NCBI GenBank assembly: GCA_040544425.1
Contig: JBEONO010000002.1
Coordinates: forward strand, 248,001 to 312,000
Reading direction: 5' to 3'
DNA: 64,000 nucleotides
DNA from: Solimicrobium sp040544425
Lineage (GTDB): Bacteria > Pseudomonadota > Gammaproteobacteria > Burkholderiales > Burkholderiaceae_D
Shown: positions 16,858-25,018 of the stretch, piece by piece
How the letters are laid out: every line of letters starts with the position of its first letter
How positions within the stretch are numbered: position 1 is the stretch's first letter
The notes under the pieces: generated by a model
The model's input: only the letters and a program-made list of their open reading frames with translations
What the model was told of the DNA's origin: nothing
Databases searched by the model: none
Translations under genes and position numbers: made by a program

Positions 16858-17601
16858 ATGCTAACCACCGTACCAGCAGCTTCCGTTTCCCGTCCCGACC
16901 GCTTCAGTCAGCTTCCCGATAAACTTGCCCTGCACATCACTGAGTTCATGCCGCCGTCTGCCCTCGCCCTGACCTCAGTGGCAAGCAAGAAATGGCTCAG
17001 CAGCGCCAACAGGACATTTGCTTCACCATGCTACATCGACTCGATTCCGAGACATTTAGGTAGCAAAAACGCGCAACTGGCCCACGCTTTAAAAAACAGG
17101 AACCCGACGATTCAAGAATTTTTCCATTCCTTTAATACAATTCAAAAACCGTTAACGCAACTGCTCTTGAATCCGGAAATGGGTGGCTTCTTTTCCGACC
17201 AGCCGACATTCCGGAATTCCTTCATCAGATCCGTTTCCGTTGCCGCGAGTATAGAGGCCGGGAAAATTCAACAGACCGGCAGTCCGAACATGAAAGAGCT
17301 TTTCAAGTCCGGACAACTCCAGCTGGATTTGATCAATAAAATCGTTAGCAACATATTGAAAAATTTAAGCGACGAATGCATCGGTAATTGGTTTGAAGCC
17401 GGCAATCTGTCCCTGGATGATGTCAGTGCGCTCAACGAACGTGGAATCAAGAACCTGAAAAATCCTGCGGTTTTTAGTTTATTCTCCCAGGGAGAGATAA
17501 CAATTCAGGATGTGTGCGACGCCGATGAGAGTAGGCTGAAGGAATGGAATGAAGCGTTTTTTAAAGTAATTAAGTCGCTTTGTTTTCCAAAACCCAGGTA
17601 G
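16858..17601 (+). CDS. F-box-like protein with three 30-residue helical repeats
   Basis: 247 residues from the ATG at 16858, chosen for its GGAG site; the frame extends upstream to 16792 without one. Residues ~15-55 match the eukaryotic F-box pattern (FSQLPDKLALHITEFM, PPSALALTSVASKKWL), with the LP, the hydrophobic helices and the Trp of the K-K-W turn. Residues 148-237 contain three exact 30-residue units with consensus (L/W)F-x-x-G-x-(L/I)-x-(L/I)-D. No signal peptide or TM segment was seen. In eukaryotes the F-box recruits Skp1/cullin ligases, and bacterial examples are usually host-directed effectors. An effector or an internal scaffold role is inference. There are no neighbours in an operon. 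Confidence 0.75.
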   Translation: MLTTVPAASVSRPDRFSQLPDKLALHITEFMPPSALALTSVASKKWLSSANRTFASPCYIDSIPRHLGSKNAQLAHALKNRNPTIQEFFHSFNTIQKPLTQLLLNPEMGGFFSDQPTFRNSFIRSVSVAASIEAGKIQQTGSPNMKELFKSGQLQLDLINKIVSNILKNLSDECIGNWFEAGNLSLDDVSALNERGIKNLKNPAVFSLFSQGEITIQDVCDADESRLKEWNEAFFKVIKSLCFPKPR

Positions 17602-17800
17602 GCCGCGCCTCAAATTCAGATCACATCGTTTAACCGCCGACAACATTGCATTCGCGAAAACATCACCTATGATAGTAGAGACAGGTCACAATTTAATGTG
17701 GGCCGATTACTGGGCTTATCAATACGACCATGCTTGCCAGACCGGACCAAACCCTGGCAATTTAGCGACCGAATTTTTTTATAAAAGAGCAGACATAAAA

Positions 17801-18430
17801 ATGACTGAAGCCACAAACGAGCGACGCCGAGTTTTGCTGGTGGACGATGATCCGGTCACGCTGGCTACGATTAACCTGTTACTGAAGCATGCTGGCTACG
17901 AGACCGCATCTGCCACCTCGGGCGCTCAGGCGCTCGACATCGCGGCAAACTTTCACCCTGATCTGGCTTTGCTGGACGTGACGATGGAAGGCATGTCAGG
18001 TATTGAGTTGGCTAAAAAGCTACAGGAAGCCAGCGGCATTCCATTTATGTTTATCTCGGCAAATGCAGAGACTGAAACGATCAGGCAGGCCACCGAGAAT
18101 GGCGCGGTCGGTTATTTATTGAAACCGTTTGATACGGCGCAGGTCGTGCCGGCCTTTGAGGCGGCACTTGCCCAGGCAGACAATATCAGGCGTCTGCGTG
18201 CCAGCGAAGCCAATCTGACGATTGCATTGAATTCGAGCCGGGAAACGTCGATGGCAGTCGGTCTGTTGATGGTGAAATTTGAAGTCAGTCGCGAAGTCGC
18301 GTTTGAAGTGTTGCGCAACTACGCACGCTCCAACCGGCAAAAAATCAACAATGTCGCTGAAGGCTTGTTAAATGCAGAAGAAATGCTGATTGCATTTAAA
18401 CAGATGTTCGAACGTCACTCTGGCAATTAA
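17801..18430 (+). CDS. Response regulator with ANTAR RNA-binding output domain
   Basis: 209 residues from the ATG at 17801. Residues ~10-125 are a CheY-like receiver: acidic pair in LLVDDDPVT, phospho-acceptor Asp in ALLDVTMEGMSG, the Ser switch in FMFISANAE, and Lys in YLLKPFD. Residues ~145-205 form an ANTAR three-helix domain (LNSSRETSMAVGLLMV, FEVLRNYARSNRQKINNVAEGLL), as in AmiR/NasT. Such proteins bind paired hairpins in nascent RNA and prevent termination. No histidine kinase is adjacent. The gene ends before a clear terminator. Confidence 0.9.
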   Translation: MTEATNERRRVLLVDDDPVTLATINLLLKHAGYETASATSGAQALDIAANFHPDLALLDVTMEGMSGIELAKKLQEASGIPFMFISANAETETIRQATENGAVGYLLKPFDTAQVVPAFEAALAQADNIRRLRASEANLTIALNSSRETSMAVGLLMVKFEVSREVAFEVLRNYARSNRQKINNVAEGLLNAEEMLIAFKQMFERHSGN

Positions 18431-18432
18431 AC

Positions 18433-18452
18433 AGTTCGAACTATTTTAAAAT
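18433..18452. repeat. Two abutting 10-bp palindromes
   Basis: AGTTCGAACT (18433-18442) is followed without gap by ATTTTAAAAT (18443-18452). Both are perfect palindromes directly after the ANTAR regulator stop codon. They could be a protein-binding site or chance; no function is assigned. The rest of the 342-bp gap to 18772 holds the terminator at 18477-18509 and no other recognisable element. Confidence 0.4.
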
Positions 18453-18476
18453 AACTCTTGCCGTGCGGAAATTTTT

Positions 18477-18509
18477 AACTTACTATCCGTCGCATGTAGT
18501 AAGTTTTTT
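18477..18509 (+). terminator. Rho-independent terminator after the ANTAR regulator
   Basis: A 9-bp perfect stem AACTTACTA/TAGTAAGTT encloses an 11-base loop (18486-18496) and is followed by a T run (18504-18509). It lies 46 bp after the ANTAR gene stop. The stem is AT-rich, so it may be weak. Confidence 0.65.
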
Positions 18510-18772
18510 GAATTCAGATCGATCCGCTGACCACAAACTGTCAGCGCACTGATTGCACTATCGGCCCGCTCTCCAAGAGTGCGCCCACCCACTTCCTCCG
18601 GCCCAATTCCGCCGAAATTTAAAAATTTTGTTTTGCCCGCCTCAATCGGCCTTGTGTCGTTGCGACCTTCCAGATTTGCCGCCGAGTTATTTGGCGCAAA
18701 TCAGCTGGTTTTCCATTGCTGGAAATGCGGGCAGTTTTGAATCGCGCCCACATGATTTACGGAGAACCTCAC

Positions 18773-19570
18773 ATGAAAACCAAACAACAATCCAATTTTG
18801 CCGACGCCGCACTTTCCATATTGCTGGTCGAAGACGACCTGATCAATCAACAGCTGGTTGTCGTCATGCTGACCACCTGGGGGCATATTGTCGATGTGGC
18901 GAATAACGGCTCGGAAGCACTCTCCATGTATGAGCATGGAAAATACGATCTGATCCTGATGGACATTCAGATGCCTGGCATAGATGGTCTGGAAGCGGCC
19001 CGCCTGATCCGGGCACGCGAAATGGGCAGTGAGCACCGGGCTGCGATTGTCGCGGTCAGCGCCAATTCGATTGAGCAAAGCGCTGCCATGGCGCGCGCCG
19101 TCGGCATGGACGATTACTTTGCGAAGCCATTTGCGATCGAGGGTTTTCACACCCTGATCAGGAAATATGAAAGAAAAATCTATCTGGCCGCAAAAAATAA
19201 GATTAACGCAACCAGTCACCAGGATGTTGCAAGTGCGACGCCCGATTTTGACTACGAGGCGGCTTTAAACCAGGTTGATCCGTCCGTAGTCTCGATCATC
19301 GCCAAGCCATTTTCCGAAGATGCGCCACATCAGTTGATGACGATGCGCCTGTCGTGGGAACAGCATGATCTGGATGTCTTTCATCGTGAAGCCAACAATT
19401 TGTCCGGTCTGCTGGGGACATTTAACGCCACGCCGGCCCAGACTATTGCCGAAGAAATCGATCAGCAACTGCGCAATCGCAACCGGGAAAACGTGTCGGC
19501 CCTGTTCAAAAAACTGGAGACTGAAGTGACGGCGCTGTGTGCGCAATTAAAGGCCGTCAAGCCACGCTGA
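18773..19570 (+). CDS. Receiver protein with degenerate Hpt-like C-terminal domain
   Basis: 265 residues from the ATG at 18773, with GGAGAA ahead. Residues ~14-130 form a receiver: ILLVEDDLINQQ, phospho-acceptor in LILMDIQMPGIDG, and Lys in DYFAKPF. After a linker, residues ~160-260 look like a histidine phosphotransfer helical bundle. The expected AH-x-LKG phospho-His motif reads ANNLSGLLG, with Asn at the His position. The protein can probably accept phosphate on Asp but not relay it through this Hpt. It resembles the C-terminal half of hybrid kinases detached from their kinase core. No cognate kinase is adjacent. Confidence 0.85.
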   Translation: MKTKQQSNFADAALSILLVEDDLINQQLVVVMLTTWGHIVDVANNGSEALSMYEHGKYDLILMDIQMPGIDGLEAARLIRAREMGSEHRAAIVAVSANSIEQSAAMARAVGMDDYFAKPFAIEGFHTLIRKYERKIYLAAKNKINATSHQDVASATPDFDYEAALNQVDPSVVSIIAKPFSEDAPHQLMTMRLSWEQHDLDVFHREANNLSGLLGTFNATPAQTIAEEIDQQLRNRNRENVSALFKKLETEVTALCAQLKAVKPR

Positions 19571-19578
19571 AATAATCT

Positions 19579-19614
19579 TGGCCAAATCAACGATATTGAT
19601 CTGTTGATTTGCCA
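19579..19614. terminator. Possible bidirectional terminator hairpin between convergent genes
   Basis: TGGCCAAATCAAC (19579-19591) pairs with GTTGATTTGCCA (19603-19614), with one bulged C and an 11-base loop. It sits between two convergent stops (19570 and 19636). There is no strong T run, so the function is tentative. Confidence 0.45.
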
Positions 19615-19635
19615 TGGCTTGTTTAGCCGGGAATA

Positions 19636-20148
19636 TTATTTTTTCGGCGGCGGCAGGATTGTAAACAGCATTTGCGGCCGAACCCGATTCTGGTCGGCCT
19701 CAATCGGTGCCGCAATGGTATGCGAACGAATCGCACCACAGGCAAGATAAAACGGCTCGGCATACGGATCGGCATCAATCGTCAATGCCGTTGCGCCACG
19801 CTGTCTGGCCAATGCCAGCGCAAAATTGAACATTTCCTTGCCGATGCCCTGCTCCATATGTGACGGTGCCACAAAAAAATAATCCAGCTTCCATTTGATG
19901 GTAGCCGGCACAATCACCATCATCGCGACGATTTCATGATTGATTTCACCCACATAGGCCGCGCCCGACTCAATCTTTTCCAATGGCACGGTCAATTCAC
20001 CGCGCCACATGGCCAGCTGTTCAGGGGAATAGTTCCAGTGCGCTTTCGACTGCATGGCCAATTGACTCAGGGCGTTGGCCTCATGTGGCTGCGCTTGTCG
20101 AATCTGCAATCCGGTGTTGCTGTCTGTGTTTGTCATTTTGAGATCCAT
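19636..20148 (-). CDS. GNAT family N-acetyltransferase
   Basis: 170 residues; an alternative ATG four codons later (20136) has a slightly better upstream sequence. The GNAT fold is visible: N-terminal IRQAQPHEANALSQLAMQSK, the strand WKLDYFFVAPSHMEQGIGKEMFNFAL carrying the acetyl-CoA pyrophosphate loop (here QGIGKE for the usual Q/R-x-x-G-x-G/A), and DADPYAEPFYLACGA near the C-terminus. It transfers an acetyl group from acetyl-CoA to an unknown amine in the cytosol. It is a single gene. Confidence 0.82.
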   Translation of the reverse strand: MDLKMTNTDSNTGLQIRQAQPHEANALSQLAMQSKAHWNYSPEQLAMWRGELTVPLEKIESGAAYVGEINHEIVAMMVIVPATIKWKLDYFFVAPSHMEQGIGKEMFNFALALARQRGATALTIDADPYAEPFYLACGAIRSHTIAAPIEADQNRVRPQMLFTILPPPKK

Positions 20149-20325
20149 GGGTACGATTGAGATTTACCTGTTGCACGTATTCTACCTAGCCTGAACTTTG
20201 CGGGCACGCACCTCAACCAAATTTAAATGCCGGCGATTTTTCTCAGTCTACGCGTTCATTGGTCACAGTCCAGGCATTGCGAGGTAAAGATGACTGCGCA
20301 ATAAGGCATACGATAGCTCATCACT

Positions 20326-21567
20326 TTACTCCGTCAGAAATTCCTGCTGCAGATCGTTCAAAAACCGCCGCCCCAGTTCAGTGGCGCGGATTACCAGATG
20401 GTCACGATAAATTAAACCTTTGTTCTCGGCACGCTGCAGGGATTGTTCAATAATCGTCATGCTTAATCCGGTACGCTCGGCAAATAAATTCACCGGAAAA
20501 CCTTCGACAAGTCGCAGCGTATTGAGCATAAATTCAAAGCCCATGGCATCGCGGGTAATTTCTGCCGACTCCTGGATTTCGTGCCCTTCACTGACCGCCT
20601 GCATGTAAGCCTTGGGATTCTTGTGACGCATTTCGCGCACGACCCGATGGGGAAATGACAGCTTGGAATGCGCACCGGCACCGATACCCAGATAATCACC
20701 GAACTGCCAGTAATTCAGATTGTGCCGCGCCTGATGTTTCGGTCTGGCGTACGCAGAGACTTCATAGTTGTCATAACCAGCGCCCTGCATCAGCGCTGTG
20801 ATCTCATCCTGCATTTCTGCGCTTTGATCATCGTCCGGCAGATTCGGCGGGTATTTGGCAAACAGGGTGTTCGGCTCCAGGGTCAGGTGATACAAAGACA
20901 AATGCGGTGCGCCGCTGGCGATCGCAGTTTGTACATCCAGACGCGCTTCATCCAGGGTTTGCTGTGGCAAGGCATACATCAGATCGAGATTGAAATTATC
21001 AAAATGGGTCTGCGCAATGTCGATCGCGCGCCGCGCTTCCTCACCATCATGAATCCGCCCCAGGGCCTGCAAATGTTGTGAGTTAAAACTTTGAATACCG
21101 ATCGACAGGCGATTCACCCCGCTGGCGCGATACGAGCGAAATTTTTCGGCTTCGAAAGTGCCGGGATTGGCTTCCATGGTAATTTCTGCGGCGCCATCCA
21201 AAGGCAGCAACGTGCGCACGTCGGACAGCAGGCGATCCAGACCCGCAGCCGACAACAGGCTCGGTGTGCCGCCGCCGATAAAGACGGTGTAAATCTTGCG
21301 TCCCCAGATCGCCGGCAGCGCGCGCTCCAGATCAAGTCGCAGCGCATCCAGATATTCCTGCTCGGGAAATCCGGCCCGCGCCTCATGCGAATTGAAGTCG
21401 CAGTACGGACATTTTTTAACACACCAGGGAAAATGGATGTACAGGGACAGGGGTGGCAATACGCTCAGGTTGAGCATGCCGGGTTGCATAAATTTTTGGG
21501 CTACATGGGGATTCAATTCGGCAGGCGACGCCGACGTGGAACTGACCGGTTTAATCGGGATAATCAT
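20326..21567 (-). CDS. hemW: Radical SAM heme chaperone HemW
   Basis: 413 residues. The radical-SAM cluster motif CxxxCxxC occurs in WCVKKCPYCDFNSHEA. The residue pair after the third Cys is DF rather than the C-containing pattern of true HemN coproporphyrinogen dehydrogenase, which marks HemW, a heme-binding protein thought to deliver heme to respiratory enzymes. Other landmarks are VFIGGGTPSLLSAAGLDRLL, EANPGTFEAEKF, GVNRLSIGIQSFN and the C-terminal HemN domain (FEFMLNTLRLVEGFP). The start overlaps the end of rdgB by 17 bp, as expected in the rph-rdgB-hemW operon. Confidence 0.93.
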   Translation of the reverse strand: MIIPIKPVSSTSASPAELNPHVAQKFMQPGMLNLSVLPPLSLYIHFPWCVKKCPYCDFNSHEARAGFPEQEYLDALRLDLERALPAIWGRKIYTVFIGGGTPSLLSAAGLDRLLSDVRTLLPLDGAAEITMEANPGTFEAEKFRSYRASGVNRLSIGIQSFNSQHLQALGRIHDGEEARRAIDIAQTHFDNFNLDLMYALPQQTLDEARLDVQTAIASGAPHLSLYHLTLEPNTLFAKYPPNLPDDDQSAEMQDEITALMQGAGYDNYEVSAYARPKHQARHNLNYWQFGDYLGIGAGAHSKLSFPHRVVREMRHKNPKAYMQAVSEGHEIQESAEITRDAMGFEFMLNTLRLVEGFPVNLFAERTGLSMTIIEQSLQRAENKGLIYRDHLVIRATELGRRFLNDLQQEFLTE

Positions 21568-22147
21568 CGCTTAATTTTTTCAGTAAACTGCGCATGGCGA
21601 TGGCGCGGTGGGACAGTTGATTTTTTTCATCCGGCAGCAACTCAGCGGCTGTCTTGCCCCGATCGGGCAACCAGAAATAGGGATCATAGCCAAAACCATT
21701 CGATCCGCGCGGCTCGCTGCAAATCTCACCGTGCCAGCTGCCGTCGGCAATAATCGGTTGCGGATCGTCAGCGTGCCGCACCAATACACAAACGCTGTAA
21801 TAGTAGGCCGCTTTGTTGTCAACTTGCGCCAGGGTGGCAATCAGTTTCTGGTTATTGCGCAGGTCTGATTTGGGTTCGCCGGCATAGCGTGCCGACTGCA
21901 CGCCCGGCGCGCCACCGAGAGCCTCGACGCACAGCCCGGAGTCGTCGGCCAGCGCCGGCAAACCGGTATGCCTTGAGGCGTGACGCGCCTTGGCCAGAGC
22001 ATTTTCTACAAAGGTAAAAAAAGGTTCTTCCGCTTCGCTGACTCCAAAACTGGTCTGGGTGTGCAAATCAATCCCCAAAGGTGCGAGCAGCTCGGTCAAT
22101 TCCTTGAGCTTGCCCAGATTGCCCGAGGCCAGAATCAGTTTGCGCAT
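21551..22147 (-). CDS. rdgB: dITP/XTP pyrophosphatase RdgB
   Basis: 198 residues, standard length for the HAM1/RdgB family, which hydrolyses non-canonical purine triphosphates (dITP, XTP) to keep them out of DNA. Diagnostic motifs are LASGNLGKLKELTELL at the N-terminus, ALADDSGLCVEALGGAPGVQSARYAG, EICSEPRGSNGFGYDPYFWLP and ELLPDEKNQLSHRAIAM. It starts at the base next to the rph stop and overlaps hemW. Confidence 0.96.
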   Translation of the reverse strand: MRKLILASGNLGKLKELTELLAPLGIDLHTQTSFGVSEAEEPFFTFVENALAKARHASRHTGLPALADDSGLCVEALGGAPGVQSARYAGEPKSDLRNNQKLIATLAQVDNKAAYYYSVCVLVRHADDPQPIIADGSWHGEICSEPRGSNGFGYDPYFWLPDRGKTAAELLPDEKNQLSHRAIAMRSLLKKLSDDYPD

Positions 22148-22903
22148 TCAGGAATAGGTCGAGTTAAATCCGGTTTTGATATTCAGCACCTGTTTTTGCA
22201 AAGCGATCAAATCGATGATGCCGTCGCGTGCCAGATCCAACAAGCGGTTCATTGTGTCGCGGTCAAACGAGTCACCTTCAGCGGTACCCTGCAATTCAAC
22301 AAATTTGCCGGTTTCAGTCATGACCACGTTCATATCGGTGTCGCAGGCAGAGTCTTCGGCGTAATCCAGGTCCAGTACCGGAACACCCTGATACACACCC
22401 ACCGAAATTGCCGCAACAAACTGCTTGAGCGGGATATTCAAAATTTTATCTTGCGTCAGCAGAACGGAAAATGCGTCATACGCTGCCACCATCGAGCCGG
22501 TGATGGCGGCCGTGCGCGTACCGCCGTCAGCCTGGATCACATCGCAATCGAGATGCAGGGTACGTTCACCGAACGCATCCAGATCAAATGCTGCGCGCAG
22601 CGAGCGGCCGATCAAACGCTGAATCTCTTGAGTTCTCCCGCTTTGCTTGCCCTTTGCCGCTTCGCGATCCATGCGCGTATTGGTGGAGCGCGGCAGCATG
22701 CCGTATTCCGCGGTGAGCCAGCCTACGCCGCGGCCTTTTAAAAATCCGGGCACTTTGTCTTCGATACTGGCCGTGCAGATCACTTTGGTGTCACCAAATT
22801 CAACCAGCACTGACCCTTCGGCGTGCTTGGTGTAGTGGCGACTGATGACCACTGGCCGCAGTGCGTTGACAGTGCGTTTGCTTGGTCGTTGAAAATGAAT
22901 CAT
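22148..22903 (-). CDS. rph: Ribonuclease PH
   Basis: 251 residues from the ATG at 22903 (GGAA site); an ATG four codons upstream (22915) is possible. RNase PH is a phosphorolytic 3'-5' exoribonuclease that trims tRNA 3' ends. Seen motifs: HAEGSVLVEFGDTKVICTAS, GWLTAEYGMLPRSTNTRM, GRTQEIQRLIGRSLRAA, DCDVIQADGGTRTAAITG, and DLDYAEDSACDTDMNVVMTE. It is the first gene of the rph-rdgB-hemW operon and follows the PP2C phosphatase gene by about 20 bp on the same strand. Confidence 0.96.
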   Translation of the reverse strand: MIHFQRPSKRTVNALRPVVISRHYTKHAEGSVLVEFGDTKVICTASIEDKVPGFLKGRGVGWLTAEYGMLPRSTNTRMDREAAKGKQSGRTQEIQRLIGRSLRAAFDLDAFGERTLHLDCDVIQADGGTRTAAITGSMVAAYDAFSVLLTQDKILNIPLKQFVAAISVGVYQGVPVLDLDYAEDSACDTDMNVVMTETGKFVELQGTAEGDSFDRDTMNRLLDLARDGIIDLIALQKQVLNIKTGFNSTYS

Positions 22904-22923
22904 ATTGGGTTCCATGACAGGGT

Positions 22924-23871
22924 CTAGTTTTTCAATCCCACTTTATTTGACTTTTGGATCGCGTTACGAATTTCTTCGATCGCTTTTTCTATATCCACTT
23001 CATCAAATGTGTCGGTCTCTTCTTCACCTTCCTGGACACCGGAGCGTTCAGCGTCAATGATGGTGGCTTGTATCGTGGTCGTGACCGCATCGATCGGCAA
23101 GGTATGCGTCGTCACTGTTGACGGATTATCATCGCCACCTTCCCACATCATTGCCAGTGCCGTCACATTATCGCTATGTTTGCCGCCGATGGAAACAGCT
23201 TTGTTCAATAGATCAGGAATTGCCCGCACAATGGTCCGTTCACGCATTTGCTGCAGGATCAGGTGTTCCGGCAGCACTGACCATAATCCGTCAGAACATA
23301 GCAGCATGACATCTCCGGCCTGCAGACTGACCCTGCGCGACATTTCGACGATCGGATAATTCGGCGCGCCCAGGCAGTTAAACAATTTGTTGCGATCCGG
23401 GTGGGTGTCACGCTGTGATTCCTGCACCGCTCCCTGCGCAATCAGGGTCTCAAGTCGCGAATGGTCGCGGGTCCGCAATAACAGTTGTCCATTGCGCATC
23501 CAATACAGGCGGGAGTCGCCACAATGTGCCCAAAATGCCGTGTCGTGTTGAATCAGGCAGGCAACGATGGTGGTGCGTGGCGTGTCCGGCAAATTGTTGA
23601 CAACCTTGTAGCGATGGATTTCTTTATGTGCGGCGATGAAGCTTTCTTCGAGAAATCGCTCAGGGCGTCCGATGCACGGTTTGGCCTGCTGCTGAAACAG
23701 ATTGCCGATGGTCTGCATGGCGATTGTCGCCGCCATCTCGCCCATGATATGACCACCCATGCCGTCAGCCAACAGCAACAGCAAGGAATCGCGGGTAAAG
23801 CAGTATCCCATGCGGTCTTGGTTAACTTTTCGCCCACCAATATGACTTTCTTGATAAACAGAAAAACGCAT
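22924..23871 (-). CDS. PP2C-type Ser/Thr protein phosphatase
   Basis: 315 residues. PPM/PP2C metal-binding motifs are complete: NQDRMGY near the N-terminus, LADGMGGHIMGEMAA, AHCGDSRLYWM, LLCSDGLWSVLP and SDNVTALAM. The C-terminal ~70 residues are Thr-, Asp- and Glu-rich and lie outside the catalytic fold. It would reverse phosphorylation by the kinase encoded just upstream (23913-24926). The pair next to yicC-gmk is typical of this bacterial group. Cytoplasmic; no TM segment. Confidence 0.92.
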   Translation of the reverse strand: MRFSVYQESHIGGRKVNQDRMGYCFTRDSLLLLLADGMGGHIMGEMAATIAMQTIGNLFQQQAKPCIGRPERFLEESFIAAHKEIHRYKVVNNLPDTPRTTIVACLIQHDTAFWAHCGDSRLYWMRNGQLLLRTRDHSRLETLIAQGAVQESQRDTHPDRNKLFNCLGAPNYPIVEMSRRVSLQAGDVMLLCSDGLWSVLPEHLILQQMRERTIVRAIPDLLNKAVSIGGKHSDNVTALAMMWEGGDDNPSTVTTHTLPIDAVTTTIQATIIDAERSGVQEGEEETDTFDEVDIEKAIEEIRNAIQKSNKVGLKN

Positions 23872-23912
23872 TGTCTTGTCCTGATTGATAACTTGCTTGT
23901 TCTAAAAACTGC

Positions 23913-24926
23913 CTAGATCGAATTGCCGGATATGGTTTTGCTCTCCAGATCCGGTCGTTTGGCGGGGTGGATTCCATCCAGCAGTTTGTTCCAAAGACTC
24001 TTTACTTTGTCGGCAGTGGTGAGCTCTTTTTTCTCTTCCAATTTCAGCATCAGTACCTTCTGCAGAGCGAATACGCTGGGCGGTCGCTGCAGCGCATCCA
24101 GATGCAGACACCAGCGGACAATTTCAATTAACTCGGCCGAGTACGATTCATCGAGCTTGCGATAGTGGCGCTCCATTTTGTCGCTTAACTTGCGCTGGTC
24201 TGAGGGTTGCGGTGGCGCGCCGGCCATGCAGGCAAACATCGCCGCGCCTATGCTGTAAATATCGGTCCAGGGTCCCAGGTCGGCATGCTTTTCATATAGT
24301 TCGGGAGCGGCAAAACCTGGCGTGTACATCGGATACAGTTTTGGCAGATCGGTACGCAGGGTTTGTCTGGCGGCACCAAAGTCCAGCAGCATGGGAGAAC
24401 CATCCAGACGCAAATAGATGTTGGCCGGTTTTAAATCCAGATGCAGCAGTTTATTGGTATGCACTTCGCGCAAACCATTTAACACCTGGGTAAACATTTT
24501 CCGGATAAAACGCTCGGTGACGATCGGGCGTTCCGCCTTGTCGCGGCGGCGCAATATGTGTTCCTGCAATGAACAGCCAGACTCATAGGCCATCACCATG
24601 TACACGGTGTCATTGGCGCGAAAAAAATTCAGGACCGATACGACGTTCGGATGGGAGATTCGTGCCAGAGCACGCCCTTCTTCGAAAAAGCATTTCAAGC
24701 CGATCCGGTAGATCGGCAGATTTTCTGGCGAGATGACTGGCGACAGCTCACCCACCTGGCGCAGCACCAGCGAGCTGGGCAAATACTCTTTGATCGCAAC
24801 CGGCACACCTTCTTCATCCGAAGCCAGGTAGACGATACTGAACCCGCCAGACGCAATCTTCTTTACAATGCGGTATCCAGCTATTTCGAGGCCATCGGGC
24901 AGTGGGGCATTATTTTGTGCGGCCAT
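23913..24926 (-). CDS. Eukaryotic-type Ser/Thr protein kinase
   Basis: 337 residues with a Hanks-type kinase domain over residues ~12-275. It has a Gly-rich loop (IASGGFSIVYLAS), the ATP Lys in VAIKEYLP, the catalytic loop LLHLDLKPANIYL, the metal motif LLDFGAARQ, and the PGFAAPELYE activation segment end. The usual Arg of the HRD motif is Leu here (non-RD kinase). The remaining tail is basic and lacks a TM helix or sensor domain, so the protein should be soluble. Its partner is the adjacent PP2C phosphatase. Substrates are unknown. Confidence 0.93.
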   Translation of the reverse strand: MAAQNNAPLPDGLEIAGYRIVKKIASGGFSIVYLASDEEGVPVAIKEYLPSSLVLRQVGELSPVISPENLPIYRIGLKCFFEEGRALARISHPNVVSVLNFFRANDTVYMVMAYESGCSLQEHILRRRDKAERPIVTERFIRKMFTQVLNGLREVHTNKLLHLDLKPANIYLRLDGSPMLLDFGAARQTLRTDLPKLYPMYTPGFAAPELYEKHADLGPWTDIYSIGAAMFACMAGAPPQPSDQRKLSDKMERHYRKLDESYSAELIEIVRWCLHLDALQRPPSVFALQKVLMLKLEEKKELTTADKVKSLWNKLLDGIHPAKRPDLESKTISGNSI

Positions 24927-25018
24927 ATCTTCCTGTATGAATACTTCTCGCTAGCTGGCAATTCGTTAAAGCTAGTATACTTCGTAAATATTGAAACACC
25001 ACCCTTACAAGGATTACT

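Noticed and set aside
16607..16864. 85-codon plus-strand frame ahead of the F-box-like gene
   Set aside because: No ribosome site and it overlaps the better supported start at 16858.
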